Assembly (NCBI RefSeq): GCF_042887685.1
Contig: NZ_JBHVOS010000006.1
Span: 117,693-181,692 of the forward strand
Direction of reading: 5' to 3'
From: Oerskovia sp042887685
Lineage (GTDB): Bacteria > Actinomycetota > Actinomycetes > Actinomycetales > Cellulomonadaceae
Length of the DNA stretch: 64,000 nt
Of this stretch, positions 15,677 through 25,067 are shown in pieces. The translations under genes and the position numbers were made by a program. Each line of letters opens with the position of its first letter. The first letter of the stretch is position 1. The notes below the pieces were generated by a model. It ran no database searches. It was not told where the DNA came from and saw only the letters and a program-made list of their open reading frames with translations.

Positions 15677-16915
15677 ATGGCCGCCCCACGTGTCCTTGCA
15701 ATCGTCCTCGCCGGTGGCGAGGGCAACCGGCTCATGCCGCTCACCGCCCACCGCGCCAAGCCGGCCGTACCGTTCGGCGGCATCTACCGCCTGGTCGACT
15801 TCGCGCTGTCGAACCTGGTGAACTCGCACTACCTGCACATCGTCGTGCTGACGCAGTACAAGTCCCACAGCCTCGACCGCCACATCACCAAGACGTGGCG
15901 CATGTCGTCGTTGCTCGGGAACTTCGTCGCGCCGGTGCCGGCACAGCAGCGGGTGGGCAAGCACTGGTACCTCGGCAGCGCCGACGCGATCTACCAGTGC
16001 CTCAACATCATCGAGGACGAACGCCCCGACATCGTCGTGGTCGTCGGTGCGGACCACGTGTACCGCATGGACTTCTCCCAGATGGTCGACGCGCACATCG
16101 CCTCGGGCGCCGAGCTCACCGTCGCCGGCATCCGCCAGCCCATCTCCATGGCAGACCAGTTCGGGGTCATCGACACCGACCCCGAGGACCCGGCCAAGAT
16201 CCGCGCATTCCTCGAGAAGCCGACCGACCCCGTCGGCCTGGCCGACTCCCCCGGCGAGATCCTCGCGTCGATGGGGAACTACGTCATCGACGCCGACGCG
16301 CTCGTGGCCGCCGTCACGGCCGACGCGAGCGACCCGGACTCCCGCCACGACATGGGCGGGGACATCGTCCCGGCCTTCGTCGCGCGCGGCACCGCGGGCG
16401 TCTACGACTTCATCCGCAACGACGTCCCCGGCTCCACGGACCGGGACCGCGACTACTGGCGCGACGTCGGGACCCTGGACGCGTACTACGACGCGAACAA
16501 GGACCTCATCTCGATCACGCCCGTCTTCAACCTGTACAACGACGAGTGGCCCCTGCACACCGGGTACGTGGGTCTGCCGCCGGCCAAGTTCGTCCACTCG
16601 GGACAGGGCCGTCTGGGGCACGCCGCGGACTCGCTCGTCTCCCCCGGCGTCATCATCTCCGGCGCGACCGTCGTGGGCTCCGTCCTGTCCCCCGGCGTCT
16701 ACCTGCACTCCTGGTCGTCCGTCTCCGACTCCGTCCTCATGGACGGGGTCCAGGTCGAGCGGCACGCCCAGGTCCACCGCGCGATCCTCGACAAGAACGT
16801 GATCGTGTCCGAGCGCGCCCGCATCGGCCTCGACCCCGAGCAGGACCGCGCCCGGGGCTTCACGGTCACCGACTCGGGCATCACCGTCGTCCCCAAGGGA
16901 ACCATCGTTGAATAG
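15677..16915 (+). CDS. glgC: Glucose-1-phosphate adenylyltransferase
   Basis: GlgC makes ADP-glucose from ATP and glucose-1-phosphate, the committed step to glycogen. The 412-residue length is normal. The N-terminal nucleotidyltransferase motif AGGEGNRLMPLTAHRAKPAV and the substrate motifs GGIYRLVDFALSNLVNS and GSADAIYQ are clear. A left-handed beta-helix with hexapeptide repeats forms the C-terminus (VSPGVIISGATVVGSVLSPG). ATG 15677 follows TAAGGT (15664-15669) by 7 nt, so the mRNA is probably leaderless. It is divergent from glgM across 137 bp, and serB overlaps its 3' end. Confidence 0.97.
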   Translation: MAAPRVLAIVLAGGEGNRLMPLTAHRAKPAVPFGGIYRLVDFALSNLVNSHYLHIVVLTQYKSHSLDRHITKTWRMSSLLGNFVAPVPAQQRVGKHWYLGSADAIYQCLNIIEDERPDIVVVVGADHVYRMDFSQMVDAHIASGAELTVAGIRQPISMADQFGVIDTDPEDPAKIRAFLEKPTDPVGLADSPGEILASMGNYVIDADALVAAVTADASDPDSRHDMGGDIVPAFVARGTAGVYDFIRNDVPGSTDRDRDYWRDVGTLDAYYDANKDLISITPVFNLYNDEWPLHTGYVGLPPAKFVHSGQGRLGHAADSLVSPGVIISGATVVGSVLSPGVYLHSWSSVSDSVLMDGVQVERHAQVHRAILDKNVIVSERARIGLDPEQDRARGFTVTDSGITVVPKGTIVE

Positions 16916-17585
16916 CACCATGACCGCCCGCCCCGCCTCGACCCGCCGCCTCGTCGTGATGGACGTGGACTCCACGCTCATCACGCAGGAGGTCGTCGAG
17001 CTCCTCGCCGACCACGCCGGGACGCGCGAGCTCGTCGCGGACGTCACCGAGCGCGCGATGCGCGGTGAGATCGACTTCGCCGAGTCGCTGCGCGAACGGG
17101 TCGCGACCCTGGCCGGGGTCCCGGTCAGCGCGTTCGAGGACGTGCTCGAGCGGGTCACGCTCACGCCCGGCGCCCCTGAGCTCGTCGCCGAGCTCCAGCG
17201 CCGCGGGTGGACCGTGGCGCTCGTGTCCGGTGGCTTCGAGGAGATCGTGGCCCCGTTGGCCGCGCGGCTGGGGATCACGCACTTCCGCGCGAACCGCCTC
17301 GAGGTCTCGGACGGTCGCCTCACGGGTCGCACGACCGGTCCCGTGATCGACAGGGCCACCAAGGAGGTCACGCTGCGCGACCTCGCGACCGCCGAGGGCG
17401 TCGACATGGCGGACACCGTCGCGATCGGCGACGGCGCCAACGACCTCGACATGATCGGCGCCGCGGGGATCGGGATCGCGTTCGCCGCCAAGCCCCTCGT
17501 GGTCGACCAGGCGCCCTACTCGGTGCCGGGACCGCGCCTCGACGCCGTGCTGGACATCATCGACGCGCAGGACCGGACGGCCTGA
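16908..17585 (+). CDS. serB: Phosphoserine phosphatase SerB
   Basis: Performs the last step of serine synthesis, hydrolysing phosphoserine. HAD-superfamily motifs are complete: DVDST (residues 19-23, nucleophile Asp19), SGGF (motif II) and GDGANDLDM (motif III). At 225 residues it is the short form without ACT domains. Start choice is open: TTG 16908 has the ribosome site AAGGGA 7 nt upstream and overlaps glgC by 8 bp, whereas ATG 16920 is a better codon but lacks a ribosome site at normal distance. I list the TTG; the ATG would remove four residues. It is co-directional with glgC and followed by a strong terminator. Confidence 0.93.
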   Translation: MNSTMTARPASTRRLVVMDVDSTLITQEVVELLADHAGTRELVADVTERAMRGEIDFAESLRERVATLAGVPVSAFEDVLERVTLTPGAPELVAELQRRGWTVALVSGGFEEIVAPLAARLGITHFRANRLEVSDGRLTGRTTGPVIDRATKEVTLRDLATAEGVDMADTVAIGDGANDLDMIGAAGIGIAFAAKPLVVDQAPYSVPGPRLDAVLDIIDAQDRTA

Positions 17586-17601
17586 CCTCCGGCACGACGA
17601 C

Positions 17602-17636
17602 GGCCCCCTCTTCCCGGTCTGCGGGAGGAGGGGGCC
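17602..17636. terminator. Bidirectional terminator between serB and sixA
   Basis: Arms 17602-17616 (GGCCCCCTCTTCCCG) and 17622-17636 pair over 15 positions with one G-U and a 5-nt loop, followed by TTCG. It sits between two convergent genes. Confidence 0.8.
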
Positions 17637-17668
17637 TTCGAGACGTCGGGAGCGGTCGCGAGCCGACC

Positions 17669-18238
17669 TCAGCTCGACGGGCGCCCGACGTACGTCAGGT
17701 TCGCGACGCCGTCGGTCCACTCGCTCCACGGCGTGAGGGACTCCAGCACGCTGTACGTCGCGGTCGGGACCCCGACACGGACCTGCGCCAGGGCGCCCGA
17801 GTCCGAGCCGGAGGAGGCCAGGTGCGCGGCCGAGGCCGCCATGGTCGGCTCGTGACCGATCACGAGGAGCGTCCGCACACGCGAGTCGGCGCCGTGGACC
17901 AGGTCCACGACGTCCTTGACCCCCGCGGCGTACAGCGTGTCCGTCACCACGACCTCGGGCGCGACGTCGCCGAGGTTCGCGGCTAGCAGCTCCCAGGTCT
18001 GGCGCGTGCGCAGCGCCGAGGAGCACAGGACGAGCTCGGGGACGAGCGCGGAGTGGGCGAGAGCAGCACCGACCCGGCCGGCCTGGCGCCGACCGTTGAG
18101 CGCGAGCGGGCGCAGGACGTCGTCGACGCCCCCCGCAGGCTCCGCCTTGGCGTGCCGGAGCAGCACCAGCCGGTGCGTACGGCCCGGTGCCCCGGACCCG
18201 GTGGCGTCGAACGACACCGCCGATCGGCCATCTCGCAC
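17669..18238 (-). CDS. SixA-type histidine phosphatase
   Basis: The 189-residue product belongs to the histidine phosphatase superfamily. The N-terminal RLVLLRHAKAEP contains the catalytic His of the RH motif in the SixA form (RHAKA), and LLVIGHEPTM carries the second catalytic His. Family members remove phosphate from phosphohistidine or small phosphoesters; the substrate here is unknown. The GTG at 18238 has a good ribosome site (AGAGGGA) overlapping the fabI stop region and lies 14 nt beyond that stop, so translation is probably coupled to fabI. The longer in-frame frame upstream overlaps fabI and is not coding. Confidence 0.82.
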   Translation of the reverse strand: MRDGRSAVSFDATGSGAPGRTHRLVLLRHAKAEPAGGVDDVLRPLALNGRRQAGRVGAALAHSALVPELVLCSSALRTRQTWELLAANLGDVAPEVVVTDTLYAAGVKDVVDLVHGADSRVRTLLVIGHEPTMAASAAHLASSGSDSGALAQVRVGVPTATYSVLESLTPWSEWTDGVANLTYVGRPSS

Positions 18239-18252
18239 GTTCGTCCCTCTCG

Positions 18253-19020
18253 TCACAGACCCATGGCGTGCACGCCGCCGTCGACGTGCACGATCTCCCC
18301 CGTCGTCGCCGGGAACCAGTCTGACAGGAGAGCGACGACCGCGCGTGCGGCGGGCTCGGCGGACATCTGGTCCCAGCCGAGCGGTGCGCGCGTCGGCCAG
18401 CCGTCCTCCATCTGCTCGAACCCGGGGATCGACTTCGCGGCCGTCGTGCGGATCGGGCCCGCGGAGACGAGGTTCGTGCGGATGCCCTCGGGACCGAGGT
18501 CGCGCGCGAGGTAGCGGTTCGCGGACTCGAGCCCGGCCTTCGCGACGCCCATCCAGTCGTACACGGGCCACGCGAACTGCGCGTCGAACGTCAGACCGAC
18601 GACGGCGCCACCGTTCGTCATGAGCGGCTTGGCGGCCACGGCGAGGGACTTGTACGAGAAGGTCGAGACCTGCAGAGCCGTCGCGACGTCCTCCCAGCTC
18701 GCGGAGAGGAAGTTGCCGCCCATGACGGACTGCGGCGCGAACCCGATCGAGTGCACGACGCCGTCGAGCGAGTCGACGTGCTCACGGACCGCGTCCGCCA
18801 GGGCCGCGAGGTCCTCCTCGTTCGTCACGTCGAGCTGCACGACGGGCGCCTCGACGGGCAGGCGCTTGGCGAACGCCTGCGTGAGCTTCATCTGGCGACC
18901 GAACGAGGAGAGCACGACCGTGGCCCCCTCCTCCTGCGCGAGCCGGGCCGCGTGGAACGCGATCGAGGAGTCGGTGAGGACACCGGTGACCAGGAGCTTC
19001 TTGCCTTCGAGCAGACCCAT
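18253..19020 (-). CDS. fabI: Enoyl-ACP reductase, FabI/InhA type
   Basis: NADH-dependent reduction of enoyl-ACP, the last step in fatty-acid elongation. This 255-residue short-chain dehydrogenase has the FabI-type cofactor site GVLTDSSIAFHAA and the catalytic pair Tyr154 and Lys161 in VYDWMGVAKAGLE, the Y-x6-K spacing of InhA. It lies downstream of fabG in the same direction, like the mabA-inhA pair of mycobacteria. ATG 19020 follows a GGAAGAAG ribosome site. The protein starts MGLLEGKKLLVTG, as expected for this family. Confidence 0.95.
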   Translation of the reverse strand: MGLLEGKKLLVTGVLTDSSIAFHAARLAQEEGATVVLSSFGRQMKLTQAFAKRLPVEAPVVQLDVTNEEDLAALADAVREHVDSLDGVVHSIGFAPQSVMGGNFLSASWEDVATALQVSTFSYKSLAVAAKPLMTNGGAVVGLTFDAQFAWPVYDWMGVAKAGLESANRYLARDLGPEGIRTNLVSAGPIRTTAAKSIPGFEQMEDGWPTRAPLGWDQMSAEPAARAVVALLSDWFPATTGEIVHVDGGVHAMGL

Positions 19021-19183
19021 CAGTTCTTCTTCCGTTCTTTCGTCGTGCGCTGCTTGAGCGTACTCATGGACGACCCGCACCGACAGTTCTGGAGGGGTCG
19101 TGCGGTGTGTCGAGGAACACGCCGTGCTCCCCGGTGGCGTGCGCGGCGGTCCGGGTCCGCCCGGTCCGCGCCCGCCGGTGGCC

Positions 19184-19912
19184 TCAGTGGCCCATGCCGA
19201 GGCCGCCGTCGACGGGGATCACGGCGCCGCTGATGTACCCCGCGTCGGGCGAGGCGAGGAACTGCACGACCCCCGCGACCTCGTCCGCCTGGGCGAAGCG
19301 CCCCGCAGGGATGTTGGCCTTGTACTGCTTCTGACGCTCCTCGGGCAGCTCGGCCGTCATGGCGGTCTCGATGAAGCCGGGGGCCACGACGTTCGCCGTG
19401 ATGCCGCGCCCGCCCAGCTCACGCGTGATGGAACGGGCCATGCCGACCAGCGCGGCCTTGGAGGCCGAGTAGTTGACCTGCCCCGGGCCGCCGTACAGGC
19501 CCACGACCGAGGAGATGAGGACGATGCGGCCACGGCGCAGGCGGATCATGCCCTTGGAGACGCGGCGCACGCAGCGGAACGTCCCCGTGAGGTTCACGTC
19601 GATGACCGACTCGAACTCGTCGTCGGTCATGCGCATGAGGAGCTGGTCGCGCGTCACGCCCGCGTTCGCGACGAGGACCTCGACGGGGCCGAGCTCGGCC
19701 TCGATCGCGGTGAACGCGGCGTCGACCGCGTCGGTGTCGGTGATGTCGCCCACGACGCCGAAGACTCCCTCGGGGAGGTCGCCGCTGCGGTAGATCGTCG
19801 CGACGCGGTCGCCGTTGGCGACGAAGCGCTCGGCGATCGAGCGGCCGATGCCCCGGTTGGCGCCCGTGACGACCACGGTGCGCGGGGCGGGGGAAGCGGG
19901 GGCTTCGGACAC
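19184..19912 (-). CDS. fabG: 3-oxoacyl-ACP reductase FabG (MabA-like)
   Basis: The 242-residue short-chain dehydrogenase reduces beta-ketoacyl-ACP with NADPH. The cofactor motif TGANRGIG (16-23), NAGV, and the catalytic Ser-Tyr-Lys set in SSVVGLYGGPGQVNYSASKAA are all present. The C-terminal GYISGAVIPVDGGLGMGH is typical of FabG. The GTG at 19912 has GAGGAGA at good spacing; this excludes a longer frame. The fabI gene follows after 163 bp. A palindrome lies 139 bp upstream at 20051-20069, next to the divergent DUF3099 gene. Confidence 0.94.
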   Translation of the reverse strand: MSEAPASPAPRTVVVTGANRGIGRSIAERFVANGDRVATIYRSGDLPEGVFGVVGDITDTDAVDAAFTAIEAELGPVEVLVANAGVTRDQLLMRMTDDEFESVIDVNLTGTFRCVRRVSKGMIRLRRGRIVLISSVVGLYGGPGQVNYSASKAALVGMARSITRELGGRGITANVVAPGFIETAMTAELPEERQKQYKANIPAGRFAQADEVAGVVQFLASPDAGYISGAVIPVDGGLGMGH

Positions 19913-20050
19913 GACATCTCCTCGTTCGGGTGGCTGGGAGGCGACGCCTGCGGCGGGAGAGGTCCCGCACGGCCGGCACGTCGCCGCCACGACCGTACCC
20001 CGCGCCCCGGACCGCGTGCGCGCAGGGACCATCACAGGCGGCGGGGGTCC

Positions 20051-20077
20051 TTTGTCGGGTTCCGACAAACGTAGGAT
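20051..20077. promoter_or_regulatory. 19-bp operator-like palindrome and -10 of the DUF3099 operon
   Basis: TTTGTCGG (20051-20058), GTT, CCGACAAA (20062-20069) is a perfect palindrome. It ends 2 bp before TAGGAT (20072-20077), the -10 of the DUF3099 gene, whose GTG lies 6 nt further on. A repressor bound here would block that promoter; the site might also act on fabG, read in the other direction. Confidence 0.6.
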
Positions 20078-20083
20078 GGAGGG

Positions 20084-20623
20084 GTGAGCAGCAACAACCA
20101 GGTGCCGAGCATCTCGAACGCACCGGAGTCGCTCGCGGAGGACCAGGCGCGGCGCACCAAGCGCTACCTCATCCAGATGGGGATCCGGCTCGTGTGCTTC
20201 CTCGCGGCGGTGATCGTCCACGGGTGGTTCTCGTTCGTCCTGATCGGCGCCGCGATCGTCCTGCCGTACGTCGCGGTGCTGCTCGTCAACGCGGGACGCG
20301 ACCAGAAGTCCTACGACGTCTCGCCCATGGAGCGCCTCCAGGTCGAGGCCGCGCCCGACCACCCGAGCCTCGGGCGGGTCGTCGAGGTCGACGACGAGGG
20401 CCGGGTGCGCGACGACGCTCCCGCCGCCGGCGACGCACCGGGCGCTGCCGACGCTCCCTCCGCTGCCGACGCGCCTCCTGCTGCCGACGCGGCGGACACG
20501 GCGGACACGGCGGACACGGCCCGGTCCGCCGACCGGGCCCCGAGCCGGACCCCCGACCAGGCCGCACACCCGACGACCGACCGAACCGACCGAACCACCG
20601 ACCAGGAGCCGCACGATGGTTGA
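20084..20623 (+). CDS. DUF3099-type small membrane protein
   Basis: The 179-residue product has two closely spaced membrane helices (about residues 33-72: GIRLVCFLAAVIVHGWFSFVLIGAAIVLPYVAVLLVN) and a conserved cytosolic segment after them, matching the actinobacterial DUF3099 family of unknown function. The last 80 residues are low-complexity Ala/Asp/Pro/Thr sequence and probably disordered. The GTG at 20084 follows TAGGAT by 6 nt, so the mRNA is probably leaderless. It heads a three-gene unit with the small Cys protein (8-bp overlap) and SURF1. Confidence 0.8.
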   Translation: MSSNNQVPSISNAPESLAEDQARRTKRYLIQMGIRLVCFLAAVIVHGWFSFVLIGAAIVLPYVAVLLVNAGRDQKSYDVSPMERLQVEAAPDHPSLGRVVEVDDEGRVRDDAPAAGDAPGAADAPSAADAPPAADAADTADTADTARSADRAPSRTPDQAAHPTTDRTDRTTDQEPHDG

Positions 20624-20864
20624 CCTCCTCCACCTCGCCGACCCCGTCGACGAGGGCGAGCTGATCTGCAGCGGCAAGGGCTGCCCCGCCGAGGCCGTCT
20701 GGGGGCTGCTCTGGAACAACCCCAAGCTGCACACGCCCGAGCGCCGCAAGGTGTGGCTCGCGTGCGACGACCACCGCGAGCACCTCGAGACGTTCCTCGG
20801 CGCCCGTGACTTCTGGAAGCAGACCGTGCCCGTCGCGGACCTCGAGCGCCGGCCCGAGCTGTGA
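20616..20864 (+). CDS. Small Cys/His protein, possible zinc binder, upstream of SURF1
   Basis: The 82-residue product has C-x4-C in ICSGKGCPAEA, a conserved core WNNPKLHTPERRKVW and C-x2-H in LACDDHREHL, a pattern compatible with one bound zinc. I recall database relatives carrying the name acetone carboxylase; nothing in this sequence supports that enzyme. The ATG overlaps the DUF3099 gene by 8 bp and the stop overlaps the SURF1 start by 4 bp, so the three genes are translationally coupled. A role in cytochrome oxidase biogenesis is suggested only by that context. Confidence 0.75.
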   Translation: MVDLLHLADPVDEGELICSGKGCPAEAVWGLLWNNPKLHTPERRKVWLACDDHREHLETFLGARDFWKQTVPVADLERRPEL

Positions 20865-21883
20865 CCCTGCCCTCTCCCGGCCCCGACCTCCCCGCCGGGC
20901 CCACCGGGCCCGACGAGGCCGCCCCGCAGGGCGCCCGGCAGCCCGACGCGGCCCAGCTCGCGCACGACGTGTCGCGTGACGCCAAGGCCGAGCCCCGGAC
21001 GCTGCGCCAGTGGGTCACGCTCGCGCTCGGGGTGCTGCTCGTGGCCGCGCTGTGCGTCCTCGCGGGGCGCTGGCAGTGGCACCGGTACGAGTCGCGGTCG
21101 GCGCAGATCGAGATCATCGAGTCGAACTACGACGCCGAGCCCGTGCCGCTCACGGACGTCCTCGACGGCCCGGGCACCGTCCTGGACCCCCAGGACGTGT
21201 GGCAGCGCGTCACGCTCGAGGGCTCCTACGTCGAGGACGCCACGGTCCTGCTGCGCAACCGTCCCGCCGGCGGCAAGGCCGGGTTCCACGTCCTGGTGCC
21301 GTTCGTGACGACCCCGACCGACGGCAGCGAGAAGGTCGTCATGGTCGTCGACCGCGGCTTCGTGCCGCTCGGCGCGGACGCGAGCGCCCCCGACGCGGTG
21401 CCCGCTCCCCCGGCGGGCACGGTCGAGGTGACCGTGAGCCTGCGCGCGGACGAGCCCGCGTCCCGTCGTGACGCCCCGGCCGGGCAGGTCCAGGCCATCA
21501 ACACGGCCCAGGTCCTCGCCGAGGGGCCCGACGGCGCCGCGTGGGCCGAGGGGGCGACCGTCGGTGCGTACGGCTCGCTCCGGGCCGAGGATCCCGCTCC
21601 TGCTGCCTCGCTGCGCTCGCTCCCGGTGCCGGACACCGACCCCGGCTCGCACCTGTCGTACACGTTCCAGTGGTTCGTGTTCGCGGCGGGCGCGATCGGC
21701 GGGTTCCTCATCCTGATCCGCCGCGAGAAGCGCGAGACCGTGACCGCGGGCGACCTGCTCGGCGAGCAGCGGGCGTCGGGCCGCGGTCCGGGCGAGACCC
21801 CGCCGCGCCGCAGGCGTGGCCCCACGGCCGAGGAGGAGGAGGACGCGCTCGTCGACGCGCAGCTCCCTGAGCCGCGCCCCTGA
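20861..21883 (+). CDS. SURF1-family cytochrome oxidase assembly protein
   Basis: The 340-residue protein has the SURF1 topology: a membrane helix near residues 50-68 (VTLALGVLLVAALCVLAGRWQWHR), a large external domain, and a second helix near the C-terminus (HLSYTFQWFVFAAGAIGGFLILIRR). SURF1 hallmarks are GRWQWHR after helix 1, VTLEGSY, VVDRGFVPLG and YTFQWFVFA before helix 2. SURF1 helps insert heme a into the aa3 oxidase; ctaA in this window makes heme A. The N- and C-terminal tails are Pro/Gly/acid-rich. GTG 20861 overlaps the previous stop (GTGA). Confidence 0.92.
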   Translation: MTLPSPGPDLPAGPTGPDEAAPQGARQPDAAQLAHDVSRDAKAEPRTLRQWVTLALGVLLVAALCVLAGRWQWHRYESRSAQIEIIESNYDAEPVPLTDVLDGPGTVLDPQDVWQRVTLEGSYVEDATVLLRNRPAGGKAGFHVLVPFVTTPTDGSEKVVMVVDRGFVPLGADASAPDAVPAPPAGTVEVTVSLRADEPASRRDAPAGQVQAINTAQVLAEGPDGAAWAEGATVGAYGSLRAEDPAPAASLRSLPVPDTDPGSHLSYTFQWFVFAAGAIGGFLILIRREKRETVTAGDLLGEQRASGRGPGETPPRRRRGPTAEEEEDALVDAQLPEPRP

Positions 21884-21924
21884 CCGGGCGGGCGGCCCCG
21901 CTCCACGAACGGCGAGAGACGACG

Positions 21925-21958
21925 ACGGCCCGCCCGCTCCGAGGAGCAGGCGGGCCGT
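21925..21958. terminator. Bidirectional terminator between SURF1 and ABC-F genes
   Basis: Arms 21925-21939 and 21944-21958 pair at 14 positions with one mismatch (21935/21948) around a 4-nt loop. It lies between convergent genes. Confidence 0.75.
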
Positions 21959-22010
21959 TCGTGTCCCCGCGCCCGGCGCGCCGGGTGGCGCTGCGGGCCC
22001 TCGGCCCGCG

Positions 22011-23609
<1,599 letters not shown>

Positions 23610-23696
23610 AGAGAGTTCCTCCGGCGGGATGGTGGGGTGTTCAGGGGGTGTAGGGGTTTGCGCGGTCGCGCTGTGCGCGAGACACAAACGCCACCG

Positions 23697-23702
23697 ATTC
23701 TA
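23697..23702 (-). promoter_or_regulatory. -10 element upstream of the ABC-F gene
   Basis: TAGAAT (minus strand, 23702-23697) is a good -10 but no convincing -35 precedes it. A transcript from here would have a leader of about 80 nt before the GTG. An in-frame TTG at 23687 could extend the protein by 26 residues, but the ribosome site favours 23609. Confidence 0.45.
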
Positions 23703-23782
23703 GTGCCGCGAGACCGGGGACGGAACGGGATTTCGCGGGCTGGTCCGTCACAGTGCGGGCCGGCCGGTCTCGCCTGGTTGTC

Positions 23783-23835
23783 GAGAACGGGGTTGCGGCC
23801 GTTCTGGGGGCTGTGGCGGCCTCAACCCCGTTCTC
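23783..23835. repeat. Long intergenic hairpin, sequence-related to that at 2628
   Basis: GAGAACGGGGTTG (23783-23795) pairs perfectly with CAACCCCGTTCTC (23823-23835). After a one-base mismatch, GGCCG (23797-23801) pairs with CGGCC (23817-23821), giving an 18-bp stem. Together with the hairpin at 2628-2662 it suggests a dispersed palindromic repeat. It lies in a divergent promoter region, so it is not a terminator for either flanking gene. Confidence 0.6.
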
Positions 23836-24023
23836 AGCCCCCGCCTGCCCGACGGCGGTGCTCGCCTTCCGGGGGCGGGCTGCGGCCCGCGTGCTGCGGG
23901 TGGGGGCGGCGACGGCTGGGGTGAGCGGCGTCGTCGGGCCGCTAGCCGCGCCGTTGGAGCCGACGGTGCCGCGACGCCCGATCCGGCGGTGCACCGCAGA
24001 GCGCCGTGACCTGCGACGACGAG

Positions 24024-24029
24024 TAGCGT
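24024..24029 (+). promoter_or_regulatory. -10 of the zinc-peptidase gene, leaderless type
   Basis: TAGCGT lies 6 nt before the GTG at 24036, the same hexamer and near-identical distance as at glgM. Confidence 0.5.
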
Positions 24030-24035
24030 TGACCC

Positions 24036-24941
24036 GTGACGTTCAACGAGGGTGGTTCATTCGAAGGTGGTCGGGTCCGCAAGGGCGGGCGCGGCAAGGC
24101 GCCCGTGATCGCGGGCGGCGGCATCGCGGCCGTGCTCGTGGCGGTCGTGATCGCGCTCCTCAACGGTGGTGACCTGGGGAGCGTCCTCGGCGCGGTGAGC
24201 GACGAGGTCGTCCAGCCCTCGGGGGCGGAGGACACGGGGCAGCAGCAGTTCGTCGACGACTGCACGGCCGAGCAGGCCAACAGCGAGCGCGAGTGCCGCC
24301 TGTCGGCGACAGCCCAGTCGCTCGACGCCTACTGGGCCGAGGCGCTCCCCGCGCAGGTCGGCGTCGAGTACGTCCTCCCGGAGGTCTACAGCTTCACCAG
24401 CTCGACGCAGACCGGCTGTGGCGGGGCGACGAGCGCCGTCGGGCCGTTCTACTGCCCGCCCGACCAGACCGTCTACATCGACGTGTCGTTCTTCGACGAG
24501 CTGCGCGACCGCTTCGGGTCCTCGGGCGGCCCCCTCGCCGAGGAGTACGTCACGGCGCACGAGTTCGGCCACCACATCGAGCAGCTCTCCGGTGTCATGG
24601 CGTCGGCAGACCGCTCCGGGACGGGGCCCGAGTCCGACTCGGTGCGCATCGAGCTCATGGCCGACTGCTTCGCAGGCATGTGGGCGGGGAACGCGGCCAC
24701 GACGATCGACCCCCAGACCGGCGTGCCGTTCCTCCAGGAGATCACGCCGGCCGAGCTGAAGGACGCCCTCTCTGCAGCCTCCGCCGTGGGAGACGACCGC
24801 ATCCAGCAGTCCGCGACCGGCTCGGTGAACCCCGAGGCGTGGACCCACGGGTCGAGCGAGCAGCGGCAGCGCTGGTTCATGACGGGCTACGACGGCGGGA
24901 CGTTCCAGGACTGCAACGCGCTGGAGGCGTCGACGCTCTGA
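24036..24941 (+). CDS. Membrane-anchored neutral zinc metallopeptidase (YpfJ-like)
   Basis: The 301-residue product has a Gly/Arg-rich cytosolic start, one membrane helix (about residues 25-43), then an external peptidase domain. HEFGHH begins at residue 175, giving His175 and His179 as zinc ligands and Glu176 as catalytic base. The downstream ELMADCFAG supplies the expected third ligand, a Glu. Four cysteines (DDCTAE, RECRL, TGCGG, FYCPP) may form external disulfides. Family members are poorly characterised. The GTG at 24036 is preceded by a leaderless-type -10. Its substrate is unknown. Confidence 0.88.
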   Translation: MTFNEGGSFEGGRVRKGGRGKAPVIAGGGIAAVLVAVVIALLNGGDLGSVLGAVSDEVVQPSGAEDTGQQQFVDDCTAEQANSERECRLSATAQSLDAYWAEALPAQVGVEYVLPEVYSFTSSTQTGCGGATSAVGPFYCPPDQTVYIDVSFFDELRDRFGSSGGPLAEEYVTAHEFGHHIEQLSGVMASADRSGTGPESDSVRIELMADCFAGMWAGNAATTIDPQTGVPFLQEITPAELKDALSAASAVGDDRIQQSATGSVNPEAWTHGSSEQRQRWFMTGYDGGTFQDCNALEASTL

Positions 24942-25007
24942 GCGCCACGGACCGATGAGTTCTCGGTCGTGCCGCCGTCTCACCGAGGAGGCAAGGCCGC
25001 CGCCGAG

Positions 25008-25042
25008 CGGCACCATCGCACGGTGACGGCACCATCGCACGG
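25008..25042 (+). repeat. Tandem 16-bp direct repeat upstream of the RibD-C gene
   Basis: CGGCACCATCGCACGG occurs at 25008-25023 and again at 25027-25042, with a 19-bp period. It ends 25 bp before the ATG at 25068. It may be a regulator site or a chance duplication. Confidence 0.5.
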
Positions 25043-25067
25043 GAACGACGAGAACGGGGACGGACAG

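Larger units (their letters stand above)
23610..24035. other. 426-bp gap between the divergent ABC-F and zinc-peptidase genes
   Basis: No gene recognised. It contains the ABC-F -10 and leader, a long hairpin at 23783-23835, and the -10 TAGCGT (24024-24029) that serves the peptidase gene. The stretch 23840-24020 is GC-rich and shows nothing I can name. Confidence 0.6.

Noticed and set aside
20616..20864. Acetone carboxylase annotation of the 82-residue protein
   Set aside because: The enzyme is a large multi-subunit complex; this small Cys/His protein has no matching sequence.
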